From Campylobacterales bacterium (GTDB lineage Bacteria; Campylobacterota; Campylobacteria; Campylobacterales; JAABSR01), in assembly GCA_011390245.1 (NCBI GenBank), contig JAABSR010000003.1, positions 1-37,050 of the forward strand: a stretch of 37,050 nt of DNA, in the 5' to 3' direction. The notes below the pieces were generated by a model. It ran no database searches, was not told the origin of the DNA, and worked only from the letters and a program-made list of their open reading frames with translations. The translations under genes were made by a program, and so were the position numbers. Numbering within the stretch: position 1 is the first letter of the stretch; each line of letters starts with the position of its first letter. Of the stretch, positions 8,754 through 20,733 are shown piece by piece.

Positions 8754-9898
8754 TAGATCATCTCCTTCACTTTATTCACAATCTCAAATGGTGAAATAGC
8801 TCTACCATTTACTTTGTACAGACCCTCTATATCAAGTCTGCTTGAAACTCTCTCCACCTCTTCAGTATATTGTCTAATATTTAGCTCAACACATAGAACA
8901 TTTTTGATCTTGTCAGTGAAGTGTTTGATTCTTTTAGCTGGACTTGGCCAAAGCGTGATAGGTCTAAACAATCCAGCTTTGATCCCATCCTCTCTTAGGT
9001 GTCTTATGGCCTCTTTTGCAGCCAATGAGACAGAACCATAAGCGATAACAAGAACATCATTTTCTTCCAAATCATCAACCATAAACTCCTCATTTAGCTC
9101 TAGCTCATCAGTATGGTTCATAACCTTATCTTCAAGTCTTTGAATAAGTTTTCTACAAGTCTCTATCTCTTCTGTTGGAAAACCTCTTCTATCATGATGC
9201 AAACCTGTAAAGTGGTATCTATACCCCTGAAACATAGGGTTTAAAACTGCTGGCTCATCGCCTCCACACTCATAAGGGAAATAGTCTTCTGGCTTTCCAT
9301 CAAATCTTTTTCTAGGAACGATTCCCTTTTTTACCTCTTCTACTGTAGGAACTATAGCCTTTCCATGCATGTGTCCAATAGTCTCATCAGTTAGAACAAT
9401 AACAGGCTGCATAAATCTATCTGCTAAGTTAAAAGCTCTCACCACTTCAGTATAACATTCCGCCAAACTTCCTGCACATAGTGTTATAGATCTATAGTCA
9501 CCATGACTTGGGTTTCTAGCTTGTCTTACATCACCTTGAGATACACGCGTTGGAAGACCAGTACTTGGACCACCTCTCATAACATCAACCACCACTAGCG
9601 GAACTTCTGCCATCTGTGCAAGACCTAGATTTTCAGCTTTTAGTGACATCCCAGGACCTGAAGTTGCAGTCATTGACCTAACCCCACTCATAGCTGCTCC
9701 AATAGCAGAAGCAACGCCAGCTATCTCATCTTCCATCTGAATACAGACACCATCAGCTGCAGGCAGAAGATCTGATATTGTATGCATCACCTCACTTGAT
9801 GGAGTGATTGGATAACCTCCAAAAAACTTACATCCCGCATCTACTGCAGCAATAGCAGCTAGATCGTTTCCAGTTGAAATAATTTCTCTAGTTTCCAT
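8753..9898 (-). CDS. oorA: 2-oxoglutarate:acceptor oxidoreductase alpha subunit
   Basis: GCKFFGGYPITPSSEVM, ATSGPGMSLKAENLGLAQMAEVPLVVVDVMRGGPSTGLPT. Confidence 0.95.
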   Translation of the reverse strand: METREIISTGNDLAAIAAVDAGCKFFGGYPITPSSEVMHTISDLLPAADGVCIQMEDEIAGVASAIGAAMSGVRSMTATSGPGMSLKAENLGLAQMAEVPLVVVDVMRGGPSTGLPTRVSQGDVRQARNPSHGDYRSITLCAGSLAECYTEVVRAFNLADRFMQPVIVLTDETIGHMHGKAIVPTVEEVKKGIVPRKRFDGKPEDYFPYECGGDEPAVLNPMFQGYRYHFTGLHHDRRGFPTEEIETCRKLIQRLEDKVMNHTDELELNEEFMVDDLEENDVLVIAYGSVSLAAKEAIRHLREDGIKAGLFRPITLWPSPAKRIKHFTDKIKNVLCVELNIRQYTEEVERVSSRLDIEGLYKVNGRAISPFEIVNKVKEMI

Positions 9899-9908
9899 TT
9901 AACGCTCC

Positions 9909-10223
9909 TTAATTGCCTGGATATCTATATTTGTTAGCTATTATAGCCTCTTGCCTAGCTTTTGCATCATCATTTAGTTTTGCAAATTTATACTCATTTT
10001 TTTCTGCTACAAAGATAGCAAAATCAGGGCAGTTTAGTTCACAGTTGATACAACCTGTACAACTCTCAGGATGTTTAATCCTTACCATTGCACCAAGTGT
10101 GCTACTTGGTTCAAGCTCCATTGCTAAAACACCTGCAGGGCATACTGACACACAGATATCGCATGCTTTGCATCTACTCTCATCAACCCAGACGGGCGTA
10201 TTTTCAGGCGCTACTACACTCAT
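9909..10223 (-). CDS. oorD: 2-oxoglutarate:acceptor oxidoreductase delta subunit, 2[4Fe-4S] ferredoxin
   Basis: CKACDICVSVCPAGVL and CTGCINCELNCPDFAIFV; directly upstream of oorA. Confidence 0.93.
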   Translation of the reverse strand: MSVVAPENTPVWVDESRCKACDICVSVCPAGVLAMELEPSSTLGAMVRIKHPESCTGCINCELNCPDFAIFVAEKNEYKFAKLNDDAKARQEAIIANKYRYPGN

Positions 10224-10245
10224 ATCACTTATCTCCTTATTAGAT

Positions 10246-11115
10246 TTAGTTTAAAACTTCTTTTACAGCTTTACCGATATCAGCAGGAGATATCACAACT
10301 CTTACACCTGCCTCCTCTAATGCTGTCATCTTTTCAGCTGCAGTTCCAGCACCACCGCTAATAATAGCTCCAGCGTGACCCATTCTTTTTCCTTTTGGAG
10401 CAGTCTGTCCAGCGATAAAAGCCACTACTGGCTTTTTTATATTCTCTTTTATAAAATGTGCAGCTTGAATCTCCAAATCACCACCAATCTCACCAATCAT
10501 CACAATAGCTTTAGTCTCAGGGTCATTTTCAAACATTGGCAGTAGCTGCTTATATGAGAGACCAATGATTGGATCTCCACCTATTCCAACAGCAGTTGAA
10601 ATACCATAACCCTCACACACTACTTGATTGCTAGCCTCATAAGTTAGTGTTCCAGATTTTGAAATAAGCCCAACATTCCCTTTTTTGAAAATCATACCAG
10701 GCATGATTCCAATTTTGCACTCCTCAGCTGTGATGATTCCAGGGCAATTTGGCCCTATTGTTTTCATCTCTTTTTTTACTGCATAAGCTTTTGCAAACAT
10801 CATATCTTTAACAGGTGCACCCTCTGTAATGATAACTGCTAGCTCAATACCTGCATCTGCTGCTTCCATGACCGCATCACTTACAAAAGCTGGTGGTACA
10901 AATATCATAGAAACAGTTGCTTTTGTCTTTTTAACTGCTTCTGCAACAGTATTAAAAACAGGCTTTCCAAGATGTTCCATGCCACCCTTGCCAGGGGTAA
11001 CACCACCTACAATTTGAGTTCCATACGCCAAACACTGTTCAGAGTGAAATGTCCCCTCTTTTCCAGTGAAACCTTGAACTATAACTTTTGTATTTTTATC
11101 TACTAATATTGACAT
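10246..11115 (-). CDS. sucD: Succinyl-CoA ligase (ADP-forming) alpha subunit
   Basis: [60 protein letters not shown]. Confidence 0.95.
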   Translation of the reverse strand: MSILVDKNTKVIVQGFTGKEGTFHSEQCLAYGTQIVGGVTPGKGGMEHLGKPVFNTVAEAVKKTKATVSMIFVPPAFVSDAVMEAADAGIELAVIITEGAPVKDMMFAKAYAVKKEMKTIGPNCPGIITAEECKIGIMPGMIFKKGNVGLISKSGTLTYEASNQVVCEGYGISTAVGIGGDPIIGLSYKQLLPMFENDPETKAIVMIGEIGGDLEIQAAHFIKENIKKPVVAFIAGQTAPKGKRMGHAGAIISGGAGTAAEKMTALEEAGVRVVISPADIGKAVKEVLN

Positions 11116-11118
11116 GAC

Positions 11119-12288
11119 CTAACCTCTCTTTGCGGCTTCAACAGCTTTTTTTGCACCATCTTCTAAATCATTTGCTGCTATGATATTCTCAATCCCAGCA
11201 CTATTTAAGATCGCAGCTGCCTCTTTTGCGTTTGTTCCATCAAGCCTGACAATAACTGGCACATTTACATCTGTAATCTTTGTAGCCTCCAAGATTCCAT
11301 TTGCTACTCTATCACATCTGACTATTCCACCAAAAATATTGACAAATATTGACTTTACATTTTTATCTTTTAGGATAATCTCAAATCCTTTTGCAACTGT
11401 TTCAGGATTTGCGCCGCCACCCACATCCAAAAAGTTTGCAGGCTTTCCACCAACATAATTTATCGTATCCATTGTACCCATAGCAAGCCCAGCACCATTT
11501 ACCATGCAGCCAACATCGCCATCTAGCTTTACATAACTTAGACCATATTTTCCTGCTTCTATCTCAGTTGCTTCCTCTTCACTAAGATCTCTCATCTCAG
11601 CTATAGAGTTTTGTCTATAGAGTGCGTTGTTGTCAAATCCCATCTTTGCATCTAGTGCCAAGAACCTTCCATCTCCAGTTTTGATGAGTGGATTTATCTC
11701 TATCATCTCTGCATCATTTTCCATATATACTTTGTACAGTGCTTGTGCAAATTTGATAAAAGGCATGATATCAGCATTCTCAAGCCCTAGCCCAAAAGCT
11801 ATCTCTCTTCCGTGGAATCCTTGAAAACCAATAGTTGGATCAATAGCCACTTTTACAATCTTTTCAGGAGATTTACTAGCCACCTCTTCAATCTCCATAC
11901 CGCCCTCAGTAGAAGCCATCATCACTGGCATCTCTTTTGCACGATCTAGTACCATACCAAGATAGTACTCTTTTTTTATATCAGCACCCTCTTCAATATA
12001 GACTTTTTGAACAAGCTTGCCCTCAGCTCCAGTTTGGTGAGTTACTAGATTCATACCAAGTATTTTGGTTGCCCAATCTTTTACCTCATCTGTGGTTTTA
12101 GCAATTTTCACGCCACCACCTAATCCTCTTCCACCTGCATGTATTTGAGCTTTTACCACCCATATATTTCCACCTAAATCTTGAGCAACTCTGACCGCTT
12201 CATCAGGTGTATATGCTACATGGCCACTTGGCGTTGGGACACCATATTTTCTAAATATCTCTTTTGCTTGATATTCATGTATGTTCAT
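11119..12288 (-). CDS. sucC: Succinyl-CoA ligase (ADP-forming) beta subunit
   Basis: MNIHEYQAKEIFRKYGVPTPSGHVA, KAQIHAGGRGLGGGVK, NFLDVGGGANPETV. Confidence 0.95.
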   Translation of the reverse strand: MNIHEYQAKEIFRKYGVPTPSGHVAYTPDEAVRVAQDLGGNIWVVKAQIHAGGRGLGGGVKIAKTTDEVKDWATKILGMNLVTHQTGAEGKLVQKVYIEEGADIKKEYYLGMVLDRAKEMPVMMASTEGGMEIEEVASKSPEKIVKVAIDPTIGFQGFHGREIAFGLGLENADIMPFIKFAQALYKVYMENDAEMIEINPLIKTGDGRFLALDAKMGFDNNALYRQNSIAEMRDLSEEEATEIEAGKYGLSYVKLDGDVGCMVNGAGLAMGTMDTINYVGGKPANFLDVGGGANPETVAKGFEIILKDKNVKSIFVNIFGGIVRCDRVANGILEATKITDVNVPVIVRLDGTNAKEAAAILNSAGIENIIAANDLEDGAKKAVEAAKRG

Positions 12289-12317
12289 AACATCTTCCTT
12301 CTCACTTTATTCTCTCA

Positions 12318-13706
12318 TTACTCTTTTGGGGAAGTCATCTCGCTAGCAACTACCCACCTATCAAAATCTTCACTACTTAAAAGCTCAAGCTCTAGAGCAG
12401 ATTCTTTTAATGTTATGCCTCTCTTATGCGCATTTTTTGCTATTTTTGCTGCATTTTCATAACCAATATGTGGATTAAGAGCGGTTACTAACATTAAAGA
12501 GCTATTTAGATTTCTTTCAATAGTTTCTATGTTTGGCTCTAAACCAATGACACACTTTTGATTAAAAGAATCCATACCATCACTCAAAAGTCTAATTGAT
12601 TGCAAAAAGTTGTATGCAATAACAGGCTTAAATACATTCAACTCAAAATTTCCCTGAGATGCTCCAAAACCAATAGTCACATCATTTCCTAAAACTTGAG
12701 TAGCTATCATTGTTAGTGCTTCAGATTGAGTTGGATTTACTTTTCCTGGCATTATTGAGCTACCAGGTTCATTTTCTGGTATTGTTATTTCACCAATACC
12801 ACACCTAGGGCCAGAGGCAAGCCAGCGGACATCATTTGCTATCTTCATAAGATTCATAGCCAAAGCTTTGAGTGCCCCATGAGCATAAACAGCAGCATCA
12901 TGAGAGGTTAGGGCATGAAATTTGTTTGGAGCAGAGCAGAATCTTTTAGAGGTTAGCAAAGAGATCTCCTCAGCTACCATATCTCCAAATTTAGGATGAG
13001 CATTTAGACCAGTACCAACAGCAGTACCACCAATAGCTAGCTCCCTAATACCTTCTATAGATTCTTCGATCATTTTAGAATTTTTGGAGAGCATCTCCAC
13101 CCATCCACTTATCTCTTGACCTAGTGTTATTGGAGTTGCATCTTGTAGGTGTGTTCTTCCTATTTTTACAATATTTGCAAATTCAAGTGATTTTTTCTCC
13201 AATACGCTCTCTAGTCTTTTTATTGCAGGCAAGATTCTATCTTCAAGCTCAATAACTAAAGCCACATGCATAGCAGTTGGGTAGGTGTCATTACTACTTT
13301 GACCTTTGTTGACATCATCATTTGGGTGAACTAGCTTACTTCCTAGATCTCCACCAAGCTTGAGAGATGCGATAGTTGCTATAACCTCATTTGAGTTCAT
13401 ATTACTCTGTGTTCCACTTCCAGTTTGCCAAACTACAAGAGGAAACTCATCATCATGCTCACCTCTTAGTATCTCATCGCAAGCTTGAACTATCACATCT
13501 TTTTTGTCATTTGGGAGTCTCTCTAGTCTGTTGTTTGCAATCGCACATGATCTCTTTAGTATTGCAAATGCTCTAACTATCTCTATAGGCATCTTTTCAG
13601 TGCCAATTTTGAAGTTTTCACAACTTCTTTGAGTCTGTGCTCCCCACAATTTTTCAGATGGAACTTTGATCTCTCCCATAGTGTCTTTTTCGATTCTATA
13701 AGACAT
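12318..13706 (-). CDS. fumC: Class II fumarate hydratase
   Basis: [44 protein letters not shown] signature. I prefer the MSYRIEK start at 13706 to the ORF-track start at 13724, which lies inside mdh. Confidence 0.93.
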   Translation of the reverse strand: MSYRIEKDTMGEIKVPSEKLWGAQTQRSCENFKIGTEKMPIEIVRAFAILKRSCAIANNRLERLPNDKKDVIVQACDEILRGEHDDEFPLVVWQTGSGTQSNMNSNEVIATIASLKLGGDLGSKLVHPNDDVNKGQSSNDTYPTAMHVALVIELEDRILPAIKRLESVLEKKSLEFANIVKIGRTHLQDATPITLGQEISGWVEMLSKNSKMIEESIEGIRELAIGGTAVGTGLNAHPKFGDMVAEEISLLTSKRFCSAPNKFHALTSHDAAVYAHGALKALAMNLMKIANDVRWLASGPRCGIGEITIPENEPGSSIMPGKVNPTQSEALTMIATQVLGNDVTIGFGASQGNFELNVFKPVIAYNFLQSIRLLSDGMDSFNQKCVIGLEPNIETIERNLNSSLMLVTALNPHIGYENAAKIAKNAHKRGITLKESALELELLSSEDFDRWVVASEMTSPKE

Positions 13707-13707
13707 A

Positions 13708-14667
13708 TTACGCCCCCTCAGCAAAGAAATTTTTACTCTCTAGTGTATCAAGAAGTGACTGAACAGATTCCATTGAAGTTTTCAACATCTTCTTTTCACA
13801 ACTATTTAGCGTCACTTCAATAATCTCTTCAGCTCCATGAGCACCAAGCTTAACTGGCACACCATTTACTATATCACTATAATTGTACTCACCCTTTAAA
13901 GTTACAGCACATGGATGAATCTGTTTTGTATCTCTAAGTATCGCCTCTACCATTATAGCTACAGATTTTGCAGGAGCGTAATATGCTGAACCAGTCTGGA
14001 GATGGGATACTATTTCAGCTCCAGCTTGTTTTGTACGCTCCACTATGGATTCTATTGTACTTTCATCCAAAAGATCAGCCAAAGGTACACCTGCTATTGT
14101 AGAGTATCTAGGAAGTGGAACCATATCATCACCATGTCCACCCATAACAGAGGCTCTAATTTGTCCACCACCATAACCAAGCTTTTCTTGAATAAAAGAG
14201 GACATTCTAGCACTATCCAAGATTCCTGCCATACCTATAACTCTACTTCTTGAAAATCCAAGTGTCTTGTATGCAACATAAGTCATAGCATCTAGAGGAT
14301 TTGTCACAATTATGACAATAGCATTTGGTGAGTACTTTTTGATATCGATACAAACTTCTCTCATTATTTTTGCATTTATAAGTAATAAATCATCTCTACT
14401 CATACCTGGTTTTCTTGGGCTTCCAGCAGTTATCACAATGATATCACAATCTTTTAAATCCTCTGGATTATCAGCAACTGTGACTATTGAGTGGCTTCTT
14501 CCTGCTGCTGCTGCTTGACACATATCTAGTGCTTTGCCTCTTGCTATGCCAGGTTTGTTGTCTCTTAATACTATTTCGTGGCAATGTCCATTCATGGCTA
14601 ATATGAAAGCTACTGAGGAGCCCACATTTCCAGCACCGACAATACCAACTTTTCTACTTCTGCTCAT
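13708..14667 (-). CDS. mdh: Malate dehydrogenase
   Basis: [72 protein letters not shown]. Confidence 0.95.
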   Translation of the reverse strand: MSRSRKVGIVGAGNVGSSVAFILAMNGHCHEIVLRDNKPGIARGKALDMCQAAAAGRSHSIVTVADNPEDLKDCDIIVITAGSPRKPGMSRDDLLLINAKIMREVCIDIKKYSPNAIVIIVTNPLDAMTYVAYKTLGFSRSRVIGMAGILDSARMSSFIQEKLGYGGGQIRASVMGGHGDDMVPLPRYSTIAGVPLADLLDESTIESIVERTKQAGAEIVSHLQTGSAYYAPAKSVAIMVEAILRDTKQIHPCAVTLKGEYNYSDIVNGVPVKLGAHGAEEIIEVTLNSCEKKMLKTSMESVQSLLDTLESKNFFAEGA

Positions 14668-14841
14668 TAAATCTCCTAAAATTTTACAGTTCCCCTAAGT
14701 TATACAAAATGAGCACTTAAATCCAACCAACCTTTAAAGCTTTTTATCTATAAAAACTTAGAAGATGGGATAAAATGAAACAAATTTACCCCACCTTGTG
14801 TATCAAATCGTTACATTATATATAAATTTTATAAATAATAT

Positions 14842-17034
14842 CTATATAGAATCCACAATACTATTTAGTGTATTGCTAGGTCTCATTGCTCTCTCTGCCT
14901 TTTCATCATCTGGATGGTAGTATCCACCTATGTCTTTTGGAGAACCCTCAGTTGCAAGAAGCTCTCCAATAATCTTATCTTCATTCTCTATCAATGCTTT
15001 TGCTATAGGAGAGAATTTTGCTTCAAGCTCCGCATCTCCACATTTTGAAAGTGCATCTGCCCAATATTGTGCTACGAAGAAGTGACTAGCTTTATTATCA
15101 GGTTCTCCACATTTTCTACCCGGAGCTTTATTGTTATCAAGATAGCCCTGATTTGCCTTATCAAGAGATTCTATAACTTTAGCTAGTTTTGGGTTGTTTG
15201 TTTTATTGTTTATATGTCTTAATGCTTCAGCTAAAGCCAAAAACTCACCTAAAGAATCCCATCTTAGATGACCATCTGCCAAAAACTGATCTACATGCTT
15301 TGGTGCACTTCCACCAGCTCCAGTTTCAAAAAGTCCTCCACCTGCAAGTAGTGGCACTATTGAGAGCATTTTTGCTGATGTGCCAAGCTCCAAAATAGGA
15401 TACATATCAGTTAGGTGATCTCTTAATACATTTCCTGTAGCTGCTATTGTATCTTTACCCTCTCTTACTCTAGCGTTTGTATAAGCTGTCGCATCTTGTA
15501 CATTTTTGATAGACCACTCAACTCCATTTGTGTCAAACTCCTTGATATACTCATTTAATTTTACAATCAAATTTTTATCATGAGCTCTATTTTCATCTAG
15601 CCAAAACACTACTGGATTTCCAGTGATTTTCCCTCTCTCAACTGCTAGTCTTATCCAATCTTTGATAGGTATATCTTTTGTTCTACTCATTCTCCAGATA
15701 TCACCTGCCTCTACATCATGGCTACATATAACATTTCCACTAGCATCTTTTACCTCTACAACTCCATCCTCTTCTATCTCAAAAGTTGTAGGGTGTGAGC
15801 CATACTCTTCAGCTTTTTGAGCCATAAGTCCTACATTTGCAACATTACCCATTGTGCTTACATCATACTGTCCATTTTTCACACAATCATCTACCATACC
15901 TTGATGAAATCTTGCGTATGAGCTATCTGGGATTACTGCTGCACACTCTTGTAACTCTCCAGCTGGATTCCACATCTTGCCACCATCTCTTACAACAACA
16001 GGCATTGAAGCATCAATAATAATATCATTACTTGCATGTAGGTTTGTTATACCATTGTCGCTATCTACCATTGCCATCGCTGGTTGTTTTTCAAAACAAG
16101 CATCTATAGCAGCTTTTATCTCATCTTTTTTGTCTGATTTTTCAAGTTTTTTATAGAGATCTCCCAATCCTAAGTTTACATTTACACCTAGTGCTTTAAG
16201 ATCATCTCCATATTTATCAAACACATCTTTGAAATAGACTTTTATAGCATGACCAAACATGATAGGATCACTAACTTTCATCATCGTAGCTTTTAGGTGT
16301 AGTGACCAAAGCACGCCTTTTGCTTTTGCGTTATCAAGTGACTTTTGATAAAACGCTTGCAAAGCTTTTGCACTCATGAAAGTACAATCAATCACCTCTT
16401 TATCTTTAGCATCTAGCTCTTTTAAGCATTTGCCATTTAGGTTGATAGTTATTTTTTGATCACCTTTGATCACTGCTGATTTCTCATTTGAATAGAAGTC
16501 ATTATTTCCATCCATGTGCTCTACATAAGCTTTAGAAGGAGATTCAAAAGGTCTTAACTTGTGAGGATTTTTTTTAGCAAAATTTTTGACAGCTGCTGCT
16601 GCTCTTCTATCGCTATTTCCCTCTCTTAGAACTGGATTAACAGCAGAACCAAGACAAGCTGAATATCTCTCTTTAATCTTTTTCTCTTCATCATTTTTTG
16701 GCTCATAAGGAAAATTTGGTAGTTTATACCCTTGAGATTGAAGCTCTTCGATACACTCTACAAGCTGTGTTACAGATGCAGAAATATTTGGAAGCTTTAT
16801 AATATTTCCCTCAGGTTTTTTTACAACTTCACCAAGCTTTGCAAGCTCATCATCTATTTTTTGCTCACTAGTTAGATACTCAGGAAAAGTAGATATAACT
16901 CTTCCAGCAAGTGAGATGTCGCTCAATTCAAGATCTACACCACCTTGTGCACAAAACTTCTTTGCAATTGGAAGAAGAGAGTATGTTGCTAAAGCTGGTG
17001 CCTCATCAATTTTTGTCCAGATAATTTTTGACAC
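14842..17034 (-). CDS. icd: NADP-dependent isocitrate dehydrogenase, monomeric type
   Basis: [47 protein letters not shown], full-length monomeric IDH architecture. GTG start at 17034 preceded by AAGGAG is preferred to the ORF-track start at 17085. Confidence 0.94.
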   Translation of the reverse strand: MSKIIWTKIDEAPALATYSLLPIAKKFCAQGGVDLELSDISLAGRVISTFPEYLTSEQKIDDELAKLGEVVKKPEGNIIKLPNISASVTQLVECIEELQSQGYKLPNFPYEPKNDEEKKIKERYSACLGSAVNPVLREGNSDRRAAAAVKNFAKKNPHKLRPFESPSKAYVEHMDGNNDFYSNEKSAVIKGDQKITINLNGKCLKELDAKDKEVIDCTFMSAKALQAFYQKSLDNAKAKGVLWSLHLKATMMKVSDPIMFGHAIKVYFKDVFDKYGDDLKALGVNVNLGLGDLYKKLEKSDKKDEIKAAIDACFEKQPAMAMVDSDNGITNLHASNDIIIDASMPVVVRDGGKMWNPAGELQECAAVIPDSSYARFHQGMVDDCVKNGQYDVSTMGNVANVGLMAQKAEEYGSHPTTFEIEEDGVVEVKDASGNVICSHDVEAGDIWRMSRTKDIPIKDWIRLAVERGKITGNPVVFWLDENRAHDKNLIVKLNEYIKEFDTNGVEWSIKNVQDATAYTNARVREGKDTIAATGNVLRDHLTDMYPILELGTSAKMLSIVPLLAGGGLFETGAGGSAPKHVDQFLADGHLRWDSLGEFLALAEALRHINNKTNNPKLAKVIESLDKANQGYLDNNKAPGRKCGEPDNKASHFFVAQYWADALSKCGDAELEAKFSPIAKALIENEDKIIGELLATEGSPKDIGGYYHPDDEKAERAMRPSNTLNSIVDSI

Positions 17035-17231
17035 AGTAAACTCCTTATATGGTAAATTAGGTTGATATCGGTAGAATTGTAACACTATTAGAGTTTTTAT
17101 TTCTACAATTTACTACAAAGTAGTGCTAAAATTATTTATGTATGTTACAAAAATACACATTAAATCAAATTAAGACATAAAAGTGTTACTTTTTGAAATA
17201 CTTGAGAGCCAGTTAGATGATTTTAGAAGAA

Positions 17232-18167
17232 CTATCTTCTTATTTTATCTAGATGCTCCTTGTAGGTTTTGCTAAATGTATGAGATCCATCTTTGTCTCT
17301 TACAAAATAGAGATAATCAACATCTGCTGGCGAAAGTGCTGCCCTTAGGGCTTCTATAGATGTCGAGCCTACAGGATGGGGTGGGATTCCTTTGTATTTG
17401 TAAGTGTTGTATCTTGAGGTATCACTTTTTATCATTTTTGGTGTAACTTTTACATGAGAGAACTCTCCATAGTTCAAAGATCCATCCATCTGAAGAGGCA
17501 TACCTCTTCTTAATCTGTTTCGAATAACTGCTGAGATTAGAGGCATCTCTTCAATATTTGCAGCCTCTTTTTGGATTATTGAAGCAATTGTTACATATTT
17601 AAACCACTGATTTTGGTCATACTCTCCAAGTATCTTAATAGACATATTTTTGTGCTTCTGTAAAGATCTATTTACTAAATAATACATAATATGATTTTCT
17701 TTGATTCCAATAGGGATAGAGTAGGTATCAGGTAAAATAACTCCATCTTTGTATGGAGCATATTTATTGTAGTAGTACTCAAGTTTGGAGGCATCTAGTG
17801 AGGATTTTTCACTTAGCTCTTTAAAGAGGAAATAGTTGGTCTCACCAGGGATTAATACTACATCAAACATTGCAGCTTTTGCATTTGCAATCCTATGCAA
17901 AAAATCAAATCTACTTAGGTGTTCGCTTCCTACATCTATCCACCCTTTTTGAGGTTTTCCAATACTCCTAAGAAGAAGTGCATCTACGCTTGAGAGTTGA
18001 AAGTTGTTTTTGATAAGGTGTGATATAATTTTGTTTATTCCGCCTTCTGGTATATACACTACTTTGCTTGAAGTGATGTGTAAAGACGCGTAGTAAGAGA
18101 GGCTAATAATGCATATAAAGATAATTTCCACAATTAGAAATATTATATTGAGTTTTTTTACTGTCAT
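17232..18167 (-). CDS. mltG: Endolytic transglycosylase MltG (YceG-like)
   Basis: IPEGGINKIISHL, ASIIQKEAANIEEMPLISAVIRNRLRRGMPLQMDGSLNY, GIPPHPVGSTSIEALRAALSPADVDYLYFVRDKDGSHTFSKTYKEH. Start at 18167 (MTVKKLN) or 18182. Confidence 0.92.
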   Translation of the reverse strand: MTVKKLNIIFLIVEIIFICIISLSYYASLHITSSKVVYIPEGGINKIISHLIKNNFQLSSVDALLLRSIGKPQKGWIDVGSEHLSRFDFLHRIANAKAAMFDVVLIPGETNYFLFKELSEKSSLDASKLEYYYNKYAPYKDGVILPDTYSIPIGIKENHIMYYLVNRSLQKHKNMSIKILGEYDQNQWFKYVTIASIIQKEAANIEEMPLISAVIRNRLRRGMPLQMDGSLNYGEFSHVKVTPKMIKSDTSRYNTYKYKGIPPHPVGSTSIEALRAALSPADVDYLYFVRDKDGSHTFSKTYKEHLDKIRR

Positions 18168-20733
18168 TGCTATATGCTCCATAGTCTTTGTGTTTGCCCT
18201 ATTTAGAGGAATAGAGATAGATTCTATTCAGATTGGTAAACTAGAAATTCAAAAATTATATCTTAGCTTTGATAAGAGACTAATCTTGAAAGCACAAAAA
18301 GTTGCTCTCTCAGCCATAGATGATATGGGTGTTGAGGAAAAATCTTTTGAGCTAGATGATCTATATGAGCTAAGAGAAATTATTGAGAATCTCCTAAAAT
18401 ATCTTGATTATTTCAAAGAGATATATGTAGAAAATCTTCTTGTAGATGGAAGATCTTATGCGATTCTCTATGTCGAAAATATCTTTTATGTAGATATTCC
18501 AGAGCTAAATATCGCCACAACATTTGAGATCAATAAAAATAGAATCACTATGGATATAAAAAGCCTAAACTTCAAAGATTATGGGCTTTCACTTAGTGGA
18601 AATATAGACTATAACATAATCTCAAAAGAGGCAAAAATAGATGGTTTTTTCTTTTTCAAATCTGATGCAAGGATATTTTTTAACGCAAACTACTTTGACA
18701 ATAGCGGAAGGTTAAGTATCGAGGGCTACTCAAATGAGTTTGGGAGTATAAGATTCTTAGAGAGAGATTTTGAATTAAAAAATCCACCGCTTGAAAAGTG
18801 GCTATTTCAAAGAGTGGAGAGTAGCTCTTTAAAGATAGATAGTTTTTCGCTAGATTTGAATATCAAGGAGCCAAAGTATGAGGATTTGTACAGTTTAAAA
18901 GCAAGAGGATATGTAAACAATCCAGATGTCCTATTTGATAGTAAGCTCTCCAAAGTAAAAGCTAAAAGAGTTGATCTAAATTTTGAAGATAATGTACTAT
19001 ATTTTGATATAACAGAGCCTATATATAGAGATAAAAAGCTTGATGGCTCAAAACTAGAGATCATAGATGTGCTGGGTAAGTATCCACACCTAAATCTAGA
19101 TTTAAAAATAGATAATAGACTTGATAGAGATATACAGGAGATTTTGAAGAGATTTAATATCAATCTACCACTGATTCAACATAGTGGAAGCACAAAATCA
19201 GCTCTAAATCTTTTAGTCGATTTAAATAGCTACGATACGCTTGCAAAAGGAAAATTTGAGAGCAAAAATAGTGACTTTACTTTGGCAAATCTAGACTTTA
19301 AGATAGAAAAAAGTGAGATATTTTTAGAAAATAATGGCACAAATCACTTTGTGGAAATAAAAAATAGCAAAGCTTCACTCGATGATTTTCTAAGAGTGAA
19401 GCTTGATGGAAGGGTGGAGATTGTTGAAGAGATATTTTCTGGAAATGCTTTTATTTATGATTTTAATATCTCTAGAGGGGAGAACTCAGTAGTAGATATC
19501 AACAACATAAAGAGTGATTTTTTGATTGATTTTTCAAAAGATTTTGTCACTTTAGAGATGAAGAGGTTTGATATTTTTGCTACTTTTGATGATGAGAATA
19601 GTTTTGAGCTAAAGAGTCTTTCAAAAATCTATGATCACTCTGAAATACTAAAAGAGCACAAAATAGAATCTGGTAGAGCCAAAATTACAACGCAAGAGTT
19701 TGAAACTTTTAAGATAGATGCAACTATTGGTGAGCTCTCTTATCCAATAATCACCAAGGATAAAAAGAAGCTAAAAAATCTAAAAGTAGATATAGAGATA
19801 GAGCAAAACCTAACATATATAAAAGCAAAAAATCAAGAGATTGTAGTCTATATTGATGATGAGAGTAGTGTTATTTTTATTAACAATCACGATATTAACA
19901 TTTCAGATCAGTTTCTAGAGAGCATAGAGGGCAAAGAGAAAGAGAGTGGCAAACTCTACCTTAGTGCAATTGATACAAATATATACTTTAAAGATAGATT
20001 TATAGCATCTGATTTTATTGATATTTTAATAGATGGCGAGAATCTATATGGAGATATATGGCATAAAAATGGAAAAATGCATATAGATAAAAATGAGAAA
20101 AGAGTAGAGATAAACGCAAACAACTTTGGAGATGAATTTGTAAATAGATTTTTTGATAAAAAAATGGTGCGAGGTGGTGTTTTTAGAGCAAAAGCTAAGA
20201 TGAGTGGAGAACTAACTAAAGGTGTTATAAAGATTGAAAATAGCCAAATTTATAATCTAAACACACTAAATAACTTTTTTGCACTTATAGATACGATACC
20301 ATCATTGGTTGTTTTTAGAGATCCTGGATTCTCTCAAGAGGGGTATGAGATTATTGATGGATTTATAGAGTTTGGATATATAAATGATATTTTTGTGATA
20401 GAGAAGCTATATTTCAATGGCAAATCCGTTGATATAGAGGGTTTTGGGATGATTGATTTAAAAAATGATAGCTTGGATTTGGATTTTCAAATCCATACTG
20501 TTAAAAACTTAAGTGCAATAATAAATACTATTCCTTTTGTTGGCTATATACTTTTTGGTGATGATGGAAAAGTTAGTAGTGGTGTAAAAGTTACTGGAAA
20601 AATTGATGATCCAAAAGTTCAGAGCAAACTAATAGGTGAAACCTTGCAAGCTCCCATAAATTTTCTAGAGAGAATCATAAAAACTCCTTTTAAGCTTTTT
20701 GGATTTGATGGCAATAGCTCTAAAGATAGATAA
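18109..20733 (+). CDS. Large AsmA/YhdP-like protein (DUF3971-type) with N-terminal TM anchor
   Basis: N-terminal TM helix; long beta-rich repetitive body; C-terminal NNFFALIDTIPSLVVFRDPGFSQEGYEIIDGFIEF...INTIPFVGYILFGDDGKVSSGVKVTGKIDDPKV typical of AsmA-like C-terminal regions. Confidence 0.75.
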   Translation: MHIKIISTIRNIILSFFTVIAICSIVFVFALFRGIEIDSIQIGKLEIQKLYLSFDKRLILKAQKVALSAIDDMGVEEKSFELDDLYELREIIENLLKYLDYFKEIYVENLLVDGRSYAILYVENIFYVDIPELNIATTFEINKNRITMDIKSLNFKDYGLSLSGNIDYNIISKEAKIDGFFFFKSDARIFFNANYFDNSGRLSIEGYSNEFGSIRFLERDFELKNPPLEKWLFQRVESSSLKIDSFSLDLNIKEPKYEDLYSLKARGYVNNPDVLFDSKLSKVKAKRVDLNFEDNVLYFDITEPIYRDKKLDGSKLEIIDVLGKYPHLNLDLKIDNRLDRDIQEILKRFNINLPLIQHSGSTKSALNLLVDLNSYDTLAKGKFESKNSDFTLANLDFKIEKSEIFLENNGTNHFVEIKNSKASLDDFLRVKLDGRVEIVEEIFSGNAFIYDFNISRGENSVVDINNIKSDFLIDFSKDFVTLEMKRFDIFATFDDENSFELKSLSKIYDHSEILKEHKIESGRAKITTQEFETFKIDATIGELSYPIITKDKKKLKNLKVDIEIEQNLTYIKAKNQEIVVYIDDESSVIFINNHDINISDQFLESIEGKEKESGKLYLSAIDTNIYFKDRFIASDFIDILIDGENLYGDIWHKNGKMHIDKNEKRVEINANNFGDEFVNRFFDKKMVRGGVFRAKAKMSGELTKGVIKIENSQIYNLNTLNNFFALIDTIPSLVVFRDPGFSQEGYEIIDGFIEFGYINDIFVIEKLYFNGKSVDIEGFGMIDLKNDSLDLDFQIHTVKNLSAIINTIPFVGYILFGDDGKVSSGVKVTGKIDDPKVQSKLIGETLQAPINFLERIIKTPFKLFGFDGNSSKDR

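Noticed and set aside
17035-17085. Longer N-terminus of icd (MLQFYRYQPNLPYKEFT)
   Set aside because: Not part of monomeric IDH; a GTG start with a good AAGGAG RBS at 17034 fits the family N-terminus.
17112-17124. Short palindrome TACTAC-AAA-type (ACTACAAAGTAGT) upstream of icd
   Set aside because: 5-bp arms in AT-rich intergenic DNA are expected by chance; no matching site found upstream of other genes in the window.
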